Source: Bacteroidota bacterium (GTDB lineage Bacteria; Bacteroidota; Bacteroidia; Cytophagales; Cyclobacteriaceae). From it: 15,494 nt of DNA. Under the pieces are notes generated by a model, which saw only the letters and a list, made by a program, of their open reading frames with translations, made no database searches and was not told where the DNA came from. This document shows positions 1 through 7,756 of the stretch, piece by piece. The translations under genes and the position numbers were made by a program. The stretch spans positions 1 through 15,494 of the forward strand of contig JAEWLI010000120.1 in assembly GCA_023393375.1 (NCBI GenBank), given 5' to 3'. Within the stretch, counting starts at the first letter, position 1, and each line of letters opens with the position of its first letter.

Positions 1-1
1 C

Positions 2-82
2 TTTAATACTGAAGGCATGTTTCGTGGTTATATTATTGCAGATGGTTCCAAAAAGGTACATCTGTTTAAGGATGAAGATTAA
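2..82 (+). CDS. C-terminal end of an unidentified gene (partial)
   Basis: An open frame enters from the left edge and runs 26 codons to a TAA at 80-82, ending in the charged tail HLFKDED. The frame has no stop over its visible length and has protein-like composition, but the fragment is too short to assign a family. It lies on the same strand as the ATPase operon. About 210 bp separate them, including a possible weak hairpin and a candidate promoter, so it is probably not part of that operon. Confidence 0.5.
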   Translation, partial: FNTEGMFRGYIIADGSKKVHLFKDED

Positions 83-104
83 AAAATCTATAACCGCACA
101 AGTA

Positions 105-124
105 TAAGAATCCTAAAATTCTTA
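105..124 (+). terminator. weak AT-rich hairpin after the upstream gene
   Basis: A 7-bp inverted repeat (TAAGAAT at 105-111, ATTCTTA at 118-124) surrounds a 6-nt loop, 22 bp after the upstream stop codon. The stem is AT-rich and no clear T-tract follows, so it is at best a weak terminator and could be chance in AT-rich DNA. Confidence 0.25.
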
Positions 125-218
125 CCAATTGGGGCAATAAAAAGCCTGATTGTCTCTTATCAAGTACGTGGATTTCTTCAATCCCCGAATATTTACTACT
201 TAAATATGAAAATTTTAA

Positions 219-251
219 TTTGCTTCACTTTAAAAATTTTCAGTAAATTGC
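219..251 (+). promoter_or_regulatory. candidate Bacteroidota promoter of the V/A-ATPase operon
   Basis: TTTG at 219-222 is followed after 21 bp by TAAATTGC at 244-251, a 6/8 match to the Bacteroidota -7 element TAnnTTTG. Transcription would begin near 258, leaving about 35 nt of leader before the ATG at 293. No better-spaced pair was found in 83-292. The -7 match is imperfect, so this is a prediction only. Confidence 0.33.
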
Positions 252-292
252 GATAAAACAAAGTTGAACCTCATTTTTGAAAAGCCATTTGA

Positions 293-898
293 ATGGAAAA
301 TAAAATAGATAACCTGACGCAGAAAATTTATCAAGAAGGAGTTGAAAAAGCCCAACAGGAAGGTGATAGAATAATAACCAATGCCAAAACCGAAGCTGAA
401 CAGATCATTAGGTCAGCACGTGAAGAAGCTGAAAAGCTGAAAAAGACAGCTGAGAAAGAAGCAGGCGAAATAAACAGGAACACAATGGCAAGTTTGAAAT
501 TGGCAGGCAATCAAGCCATCAGCTCCTTAAAGCAACAAATAAAAGATTTACTGGCGGTGAAAGTGTTATCACAGCCTTTGAAGGAGTTATTTATGGACAC
601 TTCATTTCTCAAAGAAATTATACTTTCCTTAGCTAAAAACTGGGATCCTAAGGAAGGGGTGACATTGGCTTTCAGTCCTTCAATGGAAGATAAAATCGAT
701 AAAGCTTTCGAAGCCAGCATAAGAAAAGAAATACCCAACCTCCAGATCACTTACGATGGAAAATTATCAAATGGATTTTCCATCGTTCCTGAAAAAAGCT
801 CATTTCAAATTAAGTTTACTGACCAGGATTTCATAGCTTTTTTCAAACCTTTTGTACGTGACAAGGCTGAAAAAATATTATTCGACAAAGAACTGTAG
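293..898 (+). CDS. atpE: V/A-type ATPase subunit E (peripheral stalk)
   Basis: Subunit E forms the peripheral stalk that holds the catalytic A3B3 head against the membrane stator. The 201-residue protein has the expected two parts: a strongly charged, alanine-rich heptad-like helix over about residues 15-65, containing repeated EAE/EAEK units, then a mixed globular C-terminal domain from about residue 85. Length and architecture fit bacterial V/A-type E subunits. It is the first gene of the operon, six bases before the next. The ATG at 293 is chosen because the long coiled coil begins soon after it; no Shine-Dalgarno is visible, which is normal in Bacteroidota. In other V/A-ATPases E pairs with a G/H subunit, but no such gene is found here. 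The family call is firm given the neighbours. Confidence 0.93.
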   Translation: MENKIDNLTQKIYQEGVEKAQQEGDRIITNAKTEAEQIIRSAREEAEKLKKTAEKEAGEINRNTMASLKLAGNQAISSLKQQIKDLLAVKVLSQPLKELFMDTSFLKEIILSLAKNWDPKEGVTLAFSPSMEDKIDKAFEASIRKEIPNLQITYDGKLSNGFSIVPEKSSFQIKFTDQDFIAFFKPFVRDKAEKILFDKEL

Positions 899-904
899 GT
901 AATT

Positions 905-1741
905 ATGGCTGATTATTATTACCTTATATCATCCCTGCCAACACTACGGCTTGATGAAAAACATGATAAAATTGATTTTGACAGTATCATGCAAACCATT
1001 AGGGAAAATCTGTCTACTGATGACAGAAAACTTTTTAATTATCTATTATTCCCTAATGATAATAAGAACCTGATACGTTCTCTTTCTCTAAAATATAAAA
1101 AACATGAAATCTTTCATAAATTTTATCAGCCTGCAGCGGTACCAGAAGATGTAATGTCAGATTTCAACCAGTATTCAGAACAGTTGCCTTCATATATGCA
1201 AAAATTCATTGAAGACAACCATGATAAACTTCAAGACATGAAGGTTTCGGAATGGGAAAAACTTCTGCTTAAATATTTCTATCAGGAAGTGTTGAGCACT
1301 GGAGATGAATTTCTGACCAAATATTACGCTTTTGAACTTAACCTCAAAAATATTATAGCAACGATCAATAGTCGCACTTATGGATTGCAGACGCACCATG
1401 AATTAGTAGGAGAAGAAGCCATCAATCAACAACTTATCAAAAGTGCTGCGGCCGATTTTAACCTGACCAATGAATATCCTTTTATTAATGAACTTTCGGA
1501 AGCAATAAATACCAAAAACCCGGACTTAATAGAATATCAGGTTCAGAAGATATTATGGCACTTCATCGATGAACTGGCAGGATTTTCTTTCTTTAACACG
1601 CATAGACTATTGGGATATGTAGTTCAGTTACTCATGATACGCAGGATTTTTAATCTAAAAAAAGAAGAAGGGAAAGAAAGACTTAACGAATTGACAAATA
1701 AAATGATGGAAAATTTTGAACTTCCACAATTACAAAAATAA
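905..1741 (+). CDS. DUF2764 family protein, V/A-ATPase-associated (C-like position)
   Basis: The 278-residue, mostly helical, soluble protein begins MADYYYLISSLP, typical of the DUF2764 family encoded between atpE and atpA in Bacteroidota, Chlamydiae and spirochaetes. It has no signal peptide or membrane segment. In canonical archaeal and Thermus operons this slot holds subunit C (d in eukaryotes), the cone that links the rotor shaft to the K ring. A role as divergent C subunit is therefore the usual inference, but I see no motif that proves it. It sits 6 bp after atpE and 3 bp before atpA, so it is certainly co-transcribed. Conserved-looking aromatic and acidic stretches occur near residues 115-150 and 205-235. 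The family assignment is good; the molecular role is inferred. Confidence 0.85.
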   Translation: MADYYYLISSLPTLRLDEKHDKIDFDSIMQTIRENLSTDDRKLFNYLLFPNDNKNLIRSLSLKYKKHEIFHKFYQPAAVPEDVMSDFNQYSEQLPSYMQKFIEDNHDKLQDMKVSEWEKLLLKYFYQEVLSTGDEFLTKYYAFELNLKNIIATINSRTYGLQTHHELVGEEAINQQLIKSAAADFNLTNEYPFINELSEAINTKNPDLIEYQVQKILWHFIDELAGFSFFNTHRLLGYVVQLLMIRRIFNLKKEEGKERLNELTNKMMENFELPQLQK

Positions 1742-1744
1742 ACA

Positions 1745-3508
1745 ATGGTAAAAGGAAAAATAACTGCAATAATATCAAATCTGATCTCAATAGAGGTAGA
1801 TGAGCCGGTAGGGCAAAATGAGATCTGTTATATTTTTCATCAGGGGAAGAAACTGATGTCGGAGGTGATCAAGATTTCAGGCAAAACAGCTTTCGCCCAG
1901 GCTTATGAATCTACCAGAGGAATCAAAATTGGATCAGAGGTTGAATTTACAGGCCATATGTTGGAAATCACACTGGGACCGGGGTTGCTTTCAAAAAACT
2001 TTGACGGGTTGCAAAATGACCTTGACAAAATGGAATCTATTTTCCTGGAAAGGGGTGAATATAGTTTTGCTTTGGATGAGGAAACCATTTATGATTTTGA
2101 ACCAATAGCTTCGGTAGGCGATGTAGTGACAGGTGCCGATTGGCTGGGTTCAGTGAAAGAAAACTGGATTGACCATAAAATTATGGTACCATTCAAGTTT
2201 AAAAGTCAGGGAAAACTGAAATGGCTTGCTAAAGCAGGGAAATATACCATCAATGATAAAATTGCGGAAATAGAGGGTCCGGATGGAAAAACTTTTGAGG
2301 TAAACATGATTCAAAAGTGGCCAGTGAAACTTGCAGTCACCAATTATAATAATAAACCTAGACCTGGCAAACTGTTACAAACAGGTGTCAGGACAATTGA
2401 TACGTTCAACCCGATCACAGAAGGCGGTACCGGTTTTATCCCCGGCCCTTTTGGAAGTGGCAAAACAGTGCTTCAGCATTCCCTGGCAAAATTTGCCGAT
2501 GCCGACATTATTGTAGTAACGGCATGTGGTGAACGGGCTAACGAAGTAGTGGAAATATTCACGGAATTCCCTGAGTTGGATGACCCGAGGACTGGGAGGA
2601 AACTTTACGAGAGGACCACGATTATATGTAATACATCCAATATGCCAGTTGCCGCACGTGAAGCGTCTGTTTATGTCGGCATGACCATCGGTGAATATTA
2701 TCGGTGCATGGGGTATAAAGTGATGCTCCTGGCAGACTCTACTTCCCGTTGGGCACAAGCTTTAAGGGAAATGTCGAACCGGTTGGAAGAATTGCCTGGC
2801 CCGGATGCTTTCCCAATGGATTTGGCCGCAATTATTTCCAATTTCTATGCACGGGCAGGTTATGTTTATCTTAATAACGGCCAAAATGGTTCTGTTACAT
2901 TTATCGGAACTGTTTCACCCGCAGGTGGCAATTTGAAAGAACCTGTGACCGAATCGACCAGAAAAGTGGCCAGGTGTTTTTATGCTTTGGCTCAAAAACG
3001 GGCAGACTCCAAGCGTTATCCTGCTATTGAACCTATAGATTCCTATTCTAAGTATCTTGAATATCCCGAGTTTATGGCATATGCCGATGAGCATATTCAA
3101 AAGGGTTGGGTAAGCCTTGTCAATAAGTCAAAAGATATTTTATTGAAAGGCAGGGAAGCATATGACCAGATCAATATTCTTGGCGATGATGCAGTTCCTG
3201 TGGAATATCATATCCAGTATTGGCGTGGGGAAGTGATAGATTTTATCATTCTTCAACAAGATGCTTTTGATAAAATTGATCAAAACTGCCCGATAGATCG
3301 TCAGAAATTCATGTTGAACCTGGTGCTTGATATATGTGCCATGGATTTTGATTTCAGTGATTTTGAAGAAGTGGCTACTTTTTTTAAACAAGCCATCAAC
3401 ATACTTCGACAAATGAATTACTCGGAATATGAATCCAGCCAATTTAATACTTATAAAGAACAACTTGATCACCATTTAATGGAAAGGAGAATGGCAAATG
3501 TTGACTAA
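1745..3508 (+). CDS. atpA: V/A-type ATPase catalytic subunit A
   Basis: This is the catalytic nucleotide-binding subunit of the V1/A1 head (587 residues). The N-terminal beta-barrel covers about 1-70, the non-homologous insert typical of A subunits about 110-195, the Rossmann-like ATPase core about 200-440, and a helical C-terminal domain the rest. Walker A is GPFGSGKT at 234-241. The catalytic glutamate is expected at E263 in the GER motif, here GERANEV rather than the common GERGNEM. Walker B ends at D331 in the VMLLADSTSRW block, followed by ALREMSNRLEELPGPDAFP-type sequence as in all A subunits. It starts 3 bp after the DUF2764 gene without a Shine-Dalgarno. Its last 11 bases overlap the start of atpB, indicating translational coupling of the two head subunits. 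All catalytic residues checked are present. Confidence 0.97.
   Translation: MVKGKITAIISNLISIEVDEPVGQNEICYIFHQGKKLMSEVIKISGKTAFAQAYESTRGIKIGSEVEFTGHMLEITLGPGLLSKNFDGLQNDLDKMESIFLERGEYSFALDEETIYDFEPIASVGDVVTGADWLGSVKENWIDHKIMVPFKFKSQGKLKWLAKAGKYTINDKIAEIEGPDGKTFEVNMIQKWPVKLAVTNYNNKPRPGKLLQTGVRTIDTFNPITEGGTGFIPGPFGSGKTVLQHSLAKFADADIIVVTACGERANEVVEIFTEFPELDDPRTGRKLYERTTIICNTSNMPVAAREASVYVGMTIGEYYRCMGYKVMLLADSTSRWAQALREMSNRLEELPGPDAFPMDLAAIISNFYARAGYVYLNNGQNGSVTFIGTVSPAGGNLKEPVTESTRKVARCFYALAQKRADSKRYPAIEPIDSYSKYLEYPEFMAYADEHIQKGWVSLVNKSKDILLKGREAYDQINILGDDAVPVEYHIQYWRGEVIDFIILQQDAFDKIDQNCPIDRQKFMLNLVLDICAMDFDFSDFEEVATFFKQAINILRQMNYSEYESSQFNTYKEQLDHHLMERRMANVD
3481..3500 (+). promoter_or_regulatory. 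purine-rich Shine-Dalgarno for atpB inside the atpA end
   Basis: The stretch GGAAAGGAGA at 3481-3490 contains AGGAG at 3485-3489, 8 nt before the atpB ATG at 3498. It lies within the last codons of atpA, whose stop is at 3506-3508. An out-of-frame ATG at 3491 is closer to the motif but opens no useful frame, which supports 3498 as the start. Confidence 0.6.
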
Positions 3509-4823
3509 GGCATTTCAAAAAATATATACTAAACTCACACAGATCACTAAAGCCACCTGTACATTACGCGCAGAAGGCATCGGATATGAAGAAATGGCTT
3601 TGGTAAACGGACGACCAGCGCAGGTGGTAAAAATCACTGGTGATCTGGTGACCTTGCAGATCTTTCCAGGAACTGAAGGAATACCAACAAATGCGGAAGT
3701 GGTATTCCTGGGCCGTCCCCCTGTATTAAAAGTTGGGGATCTGTTGGCAGGACGTTTTTTTAATGCTTATGGCGATCCAATAGATGGTGGCCCTGAAGTG
3801 GAAGGTGAAGAACGTGAAATTGGAGGCCCTTCTTTAAATCCGGTTCGGCGTAAACTCCCCAGTGAATTGATTGCCACAGGTATTGCGGGGATAGATTTAA
3901 ACAATACCCTGGTAACCGGCCAGAAAATACCATTCTTTGCTGATCCTGATCAACCGTACAATTCTGTCTTGGCTGAAGTAGCTTTAAGGGCTGAAGCGGA
4001 TAAAATTATTCTGGGGGGGATGGGATTATCAAACGACGATTACCTTTTCTTTCGAGATAGGTTTACGAATGCCGGTGCATTGGACAAGATCATTTCGTTT
4101 ATTAATACCATGGAAGATCCACCGGTTGAGAGGCTATTGATCCCGGATATGGCACTTACAGCAGCTGAATATTTTGCTAACGATAAAGAACAAAAAGTAC
4201 TGGTGCTGTTGACAGACATGACCTTGTATGCAGATGCATTGGCTATTGTGTCCAACAAAATGGATCAGATACCTTCTAAAGACTCCATGCCTGGATCATT
4301 GTATAGCGATCTTGCCAAAATATACGAGAAAGCTGCCCAATTTCCTCATGGAGGCTCCATCACCATAATAGCTGTTACTACCCTGAATGAAGGGGATATC
4401 ACTCATGCCATTCCTGACAATACTGGTTATATCACTGAAGGACAGCTTTTCTTAAGAAGAGACCCTGATATTGGGAAAGTAATCATAGACCCGTTCAGGA
4501 GCCTTTCAAGGCTAAAACAGATCGTGCAGGGTAAAAAGACCCGTGAAGACCATCCGCACATCATGAATGCCGGAGTACGATTATATGCTGACGCCATGGA
4601 TGCCAAGACCAAAAGAGAAAATGGTTTCGACTTGACTGAATATGATGTAAGGTGCCTCAAATTCTCACTTGAATATGCCGATCAAATTCTGGCAATTGAT
4701 GTGAACCTGAAAGTAGATGATATGCTTGATAAAGCCTGGCAATTATTTGCCAAACATTTCGAGCGGCATGAGGTAGGTATCAAAGATACATTTATGAATA
4801 AATATTGGCCAGAAAAGGTTTAG
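3498..4823 (+). CDS. atpB: V/A-type ATPase regulatory subunit B
   Basis: This is the non-catalytic subunit alternating with A in the A3B3 hexamer (441 residues). Family blocks are visible in order: the N-terminal barrel with GRPAQVVKI near 38-46, GRFFNAYGDPIDGGP near 85-99, the TGIAGIDLNNTLVTGQKIP block at 127-145, ERLLIPDMALTAAEYFA at 211-227, VLLTDMTLYADAL at 235-247 and SLSRL at 335-339. There is no Walker A, as expected for B. The loop that reads SGSGLPHN in many B subunits is ADPDQPYN here (148-155), so the degenerate nucleotide site is more diverged than usual. The ATG at 3498 overlaps atpA by 11 bp and has a good Shine-Dalgarno; atpD follows after 3 bp. Confidence 0.96.
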   Translation: MLTKAFQKIYTKLTQITKATCTLRAEGIGYEEMALVNGRPAQVVKITGDLVTLQIFPGTEGIPTNAEVVFLGRPPVLKVGDLLAGRFFNAYGDPIDGGPEVEGEEREIGGPSLNPVRRKLPSELIATGIAGIDLNNTLVTGQKIPFFADPDQPYNSVLAEVALRAEADKIILGGMGLSNDDYLFFRDRFTNAGALDKIISFINTMEDPPVERLLIPDMALTAAEYFANDKEQKVLVLLTDMTLYADALAIVSNKMDQIPSKDSMPGSLYSDLAKIYEKAAQFPHGGSITIIAVTTLNEGDITHAIPDNTGYITEGQLFLRRDPDIGKVIIDPFRSLSRLKQIVQGKKTREDHPHIMNAGVRLYADAMDAKTKRENGFDLTEYDVRCLKFSLEYADQILAIDVNLKVDDMLDKAWQLFAKHFERHEVGIKDTFMNKYWPEKV

Positions 4824-4826
4824 CAT

Positions 4827-5426
4827 ATGGCGATAAAAATCCAGTATAATAAAACAGCGATTCAACAGTATCAAAGGCAGCTCAACATCAGGGAAAAGGC
4901 CTTACCTACCCTGAAGAATAAAGAAACTGCTTTAAGGGTAGAGGTAAAACGGATTGGCGATTTGCTGGTACAGTTGAAAGAACGACTGGAAAAAGTATTT
5001 ATAGATGCTGAAAGTATGGAAAAATATTGGGTAGAATTTCCTGAAATTCTGACAATAGAAAATACAAATATCAGGATCAGGAATATTGCCGGGGTAAAAA
5101 TTCCCATATTGGAAGAAATCAACTTTGAAGTAGCAGATTTTTCATTGTTTCATCAACCAGCGTGGATTTTGGCAGGGATTGAAAGACTAAAAGAAATAAT
5201 TAGCCTGAAAATCGAAATTACCATTATACAAAAACAATTTGAATTGCTCAATTACGCCCGGAAGAAGACTACCCAAAAGGTAAACCTATACGAAAAAGTA
5301 CAGATTCCGGAATATCAGAATGCCATCAGGAAAACCAAACGGTTTTTAGAGGACAAGGAGAATCTCGAAAAATCGGCACAAAAAATTGTAAAAGAACGGA
5401 ATCAGGGAAAGGAGGTGATGTTATGA
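4827..5426 (+). CDS. atpD: V/A-type ATPase subunit D (central rotor shaft)
   Basis: Subunit D is the rotor shaft, the functional equivalent of gamma in F-type enzymes. The 199-residue protein has two long charged helices, about 10-60 and 125-185, flanking a short central region. The opening YNKTAIQQYQRQLNIREKALPTLKNK follows the family pattern (NKTxLxxLrrqLklaexgLdlLKdKr). In many V/A enzymes D binds the small subunit F; no F gene is present here. The start lies 3 bp after atpB with no clear Shine-Dalgarno. The last codons (reading GKEVML) double as the strong ribosome binding site of the next gene, and the TGA overlaps its ATG by 4 bases. Confidence 0.93.
   Translation: MAIKIQYNKTAIQQYQRQLNIREKALPTLKNKETALRVEVKRIGDLLVQLKERLEKVFIDAESMEKYWVEFPEILTIENTNIRIRNIAGVKIPILEEINFEVADFSLFHQPAWILAGIERLKEIISLKIEITIIQKQFELLNYARKKTTQKVNLYEKVQIPEYQNAIRKTKRFLEDKENLEKSAQKIVKERNQGKEVML
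5409..5425 (+). promoter_or_regulatory. near-perfect Shine-Dalgarno for atpI within atpD
   Basis: AAGGAGGTGAT at 5409-5419 is complementary to the 3' end of 16S rRNA over 11 nt. The GGAGG core at 5411-5415 is 7 nt from the atpI ATG at 5423. Such strong sites are rare in Bacteroidota, where the anti-Shine-Dalgarno is generally occluded on the ribosome. It overlaps the last codons of atpD, so initiation is likely coupled to atpD termination. Confidence 0.75.
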
Positions 5427-7273
5427 AAGAACAAATGAGGAAAATATCCCTCCTGGTATTTTATAAGGAAAAAGAACAAATCCTGAATATGTTACAGAAT
5501 TTGGGGGTAATGCATTTGGTAACTGCGGAAGCAGCCAATGAAACAATAGACCGACTCACTGAGGAAAAGACCAAATATCAAAAAGCACTGGTCGCTATAA
5601 ACAATTCTCTCAATACCAAAACTGAAATACCCGGGAAATTTGATATCAATGAAAATCTTGCTGTAAAAAGAGATGAAATAATTACTCTTCAGGATAAAAT
5701 AGAACACGCTGCTCAACAAATTGAGCATTATAAAAAAGACATTTCCATCCTGGAACCATGGGGGGATTTTGATTGGGATAATATAAAAAAACTTCAAACT
5801 CATGGTTTGTATGTCACCTTTTACAGTGCCGACAGAAAAGAGTTTCAAGGTTATGATTTCAGGGATATCAATTATTTTATTATCTCCGAATCAAAAGCGG
5901 TTGTTCATTTTGTTGTAGTAGGTGAACAAAATCATGAAATCCCGTTCGATCCTATACATTTACCACAGTATAGCATAAGTGATTTGGAAAATCTTCGACA
6001 AAATGAAGAGAAAACGATTGAGGACGGTCAACTATCGCTTGTTGCTCATTCATCCCTTATTCCCAATTTTGAAGAAGAAATTGCGGTTCTTGATGATAAG
6101 CTGGCCTATGAAAAAGCCAATTCCAGTTTTTCTACACATGCTGAAGGTAAGATTCAACATATTCAAGGCTGGATTCCTTTGAAAATTGAAAAAGAAATCC
6201 GTAAACACCTTGATGATAATGATGTATCATACATCATTGAAAGTCCCAATCCAAAAGATGAAATTCCCATCATTCTCAAAAACCGGAAATACAGCAAACG
6301 TTTTGAGCCAATCACCAAAATGTTTCAATTGCCCAATTTTTATGAATTTGATCTTACTCCGGTTGTAGCGGTTTTTTATCCTATTTTCTTTGCTTATTGT
6401 CTCGGTGACTCTGGATATGGACTGGTTTTGCTGTCATTGGGTATTTTAGCACGTTTTACTTTCCTGAAAAAAACCAGGATAGTTGCTGACCTGATTATCA
6501 TTCTGGGTATTGTGGCGACTATATTGGGGATTATTAAAGCAGGTACATTATTTGGGCTTCCCATTGCCAATCATCAGGACATTCCTTTATTTAATTGGTT
6601 GTCCTCCTATATTATCATTCCGGATGATACCAGTGTGGTTTTTAATACATTTAATGTCGCTCTGATGATGGGAATATTCCAAATCATTGTGGGTGTCAGT
6701 ATTGCCATTTACCGAAAAATCAAATACCAGTCGTTTATTTATTCGATTGCTACCTTTGGTAAATTATTTATCATTATAGGTGCAATAGTGTTGTTTTTGG
6801 GTGGAATGCAGGAAGTAGAAGTATTTATCCCCTACCTCCCATTTGCCTGGACAAGCATGATAGGTGGTATCTTTCTTGTGTTAGCTTTTCATGATCCTGA
6901 TACCTCTATTCTTAAACGGATAGGTGGAGGATTTTTACCAGTTTACTTCATTTTCACCGGACTATTGGGAGATATCCTGTCATACATAAGGCTATTTGCC
7001 CTTGGTGTAGCTTCCTCTATTTTGGGTATTGTGGTCAATGACATAGGTCACCAGATTTTATCAGATGGAGGATTGGGTTGGATAGTATTGGGTGTGGTTT
7101 TCCTATTGTTTGGACATTCACTGAATCTTGCTATTGCAGCATTAGGATCTTTTGTCCATCCATTAAGGCTCACCTTTGTGGAATTTTATAACAATGCAGA
7201 ATTTAAAGGGGGAGGCATAGAATTTAAGCCTTTCAAAAAACATATAATCAATTTAATAGCATCTAAATCATAA
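5423..7273 (+). CDS. atpI: V/A-type ATPase subunit I (membrane stator, a-subunit homologue)
   Basis: Subunit I carries the ion half-channels beside the K ring and anchors the peripheral stalk. At 616 residues it has the normal two-part layout. The cytoplasmic N-terminal half (1-305) contains coiled-coil stretches near 40-110 and 185-235 and the phrase IQGWIP at 246-252. The membrane half (about 310-580) has roughly eight helices, including about 312-343, 353-382, 408-430, 443-462, 472-490, 503-540 and 552-578. The essential helix arginines are visible: R523 in DILSYIRLFALG and R582 in HPLRLTFVEFYN. Their 59-residue spacing suits the conserved arginine pair of V/A-type I and a subunits. The start overlaps atpD by 4 bases and is preceded by a near-perfect Shine-Dalgarno; atpK follows after 3 bp. 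Confidence 0.95.
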   Translation: MKEQMRKISLLVFYKEKEQILNMLQNLGVMHLVTAEAANETIDRLTEEKTKYQKALVAINNSLNTKTEIPGKFDINENLAVKRDEIITLQDKIEHAAQQIEHYKKDISILEPWGDFDWDNIKKLQTHGLYVTFYSADRKEFQGYDFRDINYFIISESKAVVHFVVVGEQNHEIPFDPIHLPQYSISDLENLRQNEEKTIEDGQLSLVAHSSLIPNFEEEIAVLDDKLAYEKANSSFSTHAEGKIQHIQGWIPLKIEKEIRKHLDDNDVSYIIESPNPKDEIPIILKNRKYSKRFEPITKMFQLPNFYEFDLTPVVAVFYPIFFAYCLGDSGYGLVLLSLGILARFTFLKKTRIVADLIIILGIVATILGIIKAGTLFGLPIANHQDIPLFNWLSSYIIIPDDTSVVFNTFNVALMMGIFQIIVGVSIAIYRKIKYQSFIYSIATFGKLFIIIGAIVLFLGGMQEVEVFIPYLPFAWTSMIGGIFLVLAFHDPDTSILKRIGGGFLPVYFIFTGLLGDILSYIRLFALGVASSILGIVVNDIGHQILSDGGLGWIVLGVVFLLFGHSLNLAIAALGSFVHPLRLTFVEFYNNAEFKGGGIEFKPFKKHIINLIASKS

Positions 7274-7276
7274 TAT

Positions 7277-7744
7277 ATGGAATCAGTAAGTTCATTACCA
7301 TTAATCCTGGCTTATATTGGTGTTGGTTTGTTAGTAGGTTTACCCGGCATTGGCAGTGCTATTGGTACTGCTATCGGGGGCATGACTACCGTAGGAGCCT
7401 TAAAAAAGAGAAAAGAGGCATTTGGGTCTTATACCATTTTAAGTGCATTGCCCGGAACACAGGGTTTGTATGGCTTTGCCGGTTATTTCATTATGCAGCC
7501 ACTTTTAACACCCGATGTATCCCTTTTTCAAGGTGCAGGTATATTGGGTGCAGGTATTGCATTGGGCTCGGCTGGTTTGCTATCAGGAATCTTTCAAGGG
7601 AAAGTGTGTGCCAGTGGGATTGACAGTATTGGCTCTGGAAATGATGTTTTTGGTCAAACGATGATTTTGGCTGTATTTCCTGAACTTTATGCGATCGTGG
7701 CATTTGCTGCTACCTTCTTGATCAGCAATGCTTTAGCGGCTTAA
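7277..7744 (+). CDS. atpK: V/A-type ATPase subunit K (proteolipid ring), predicted Na+ type
   Basis: This subunit forms the rotating ion-carrying ring. The 155-residue protein is a double hairpin of four membrane helices (about 8-40, 50-77, 84-108, 125-153), as in 16-kDa V-type proteolipids. Only the second hairpin carries the ion carboxylate, E136 in FPELYAI; the matching place in helix 2 is the LPGTQG segment. The five Na+ ligands known in Enterococcus hirae NtpK (L61, T64, Q65, Q110, E139) correspond to L58, T61, Q62, Q107 and E136, all offset by exactly three residues. That makes Na+ coupling the best prediction. It is the last gene of the operon, 13 bp before a long perfect hairpin. No Shine-Dalgarno is visible. 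Confidence 0.95.
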   Translation: MESVSSLPLILAYIGVGLLVGLPGIGSAIGTAIGGMTTVGALKKRKEAFGSYTILSALPGTQGLYGFAGYFIMQPLLTPDVSLFQGAGILGAGIALGSAGLLSGIFQGKVCASGIDSIGSGNDVFGQTMILAVFPELYAIVAFAATFLISNALAA

Positions 7745-7756
7745 TCAACAAAACCT

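Noticed and set aside
272..279. CATTTTTG just before atpE as a -7 promoter element
   Set aside because: It would put the transcription start within about 7 nt of the ATG and the spacing to the nearest TTG is poor; the pair at 219-251 is more plausible.
83..292. tRNA or other structured RNA upstream of the ATPase operon
   Set aside because: No cloverleaf, conserved TTCGA-type loop or strong GC-rich folding is visible; the region is AT-rich with only a short weak hairpin.
2375..2758. 127-codon open frame on the minus strand inside atpA
   Set aside because: It lies antisense to the conserved ATPase core of atpA, which explains the open frame; the translation has no recognisable domain or start signal.
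3140..3475. 111-codon open frame on the minus strand inside atpA
   Set aside because: Antisense to the C-terminal domain of subunit A; no motif or context supports translation.
5492..5848. 118-codon open frame on the minus strand inside atpI
   Set aside because: Antisense shadow of a well-supported gene; hydrophobic, low-complexity translation and no ribosome binding site or promoter.
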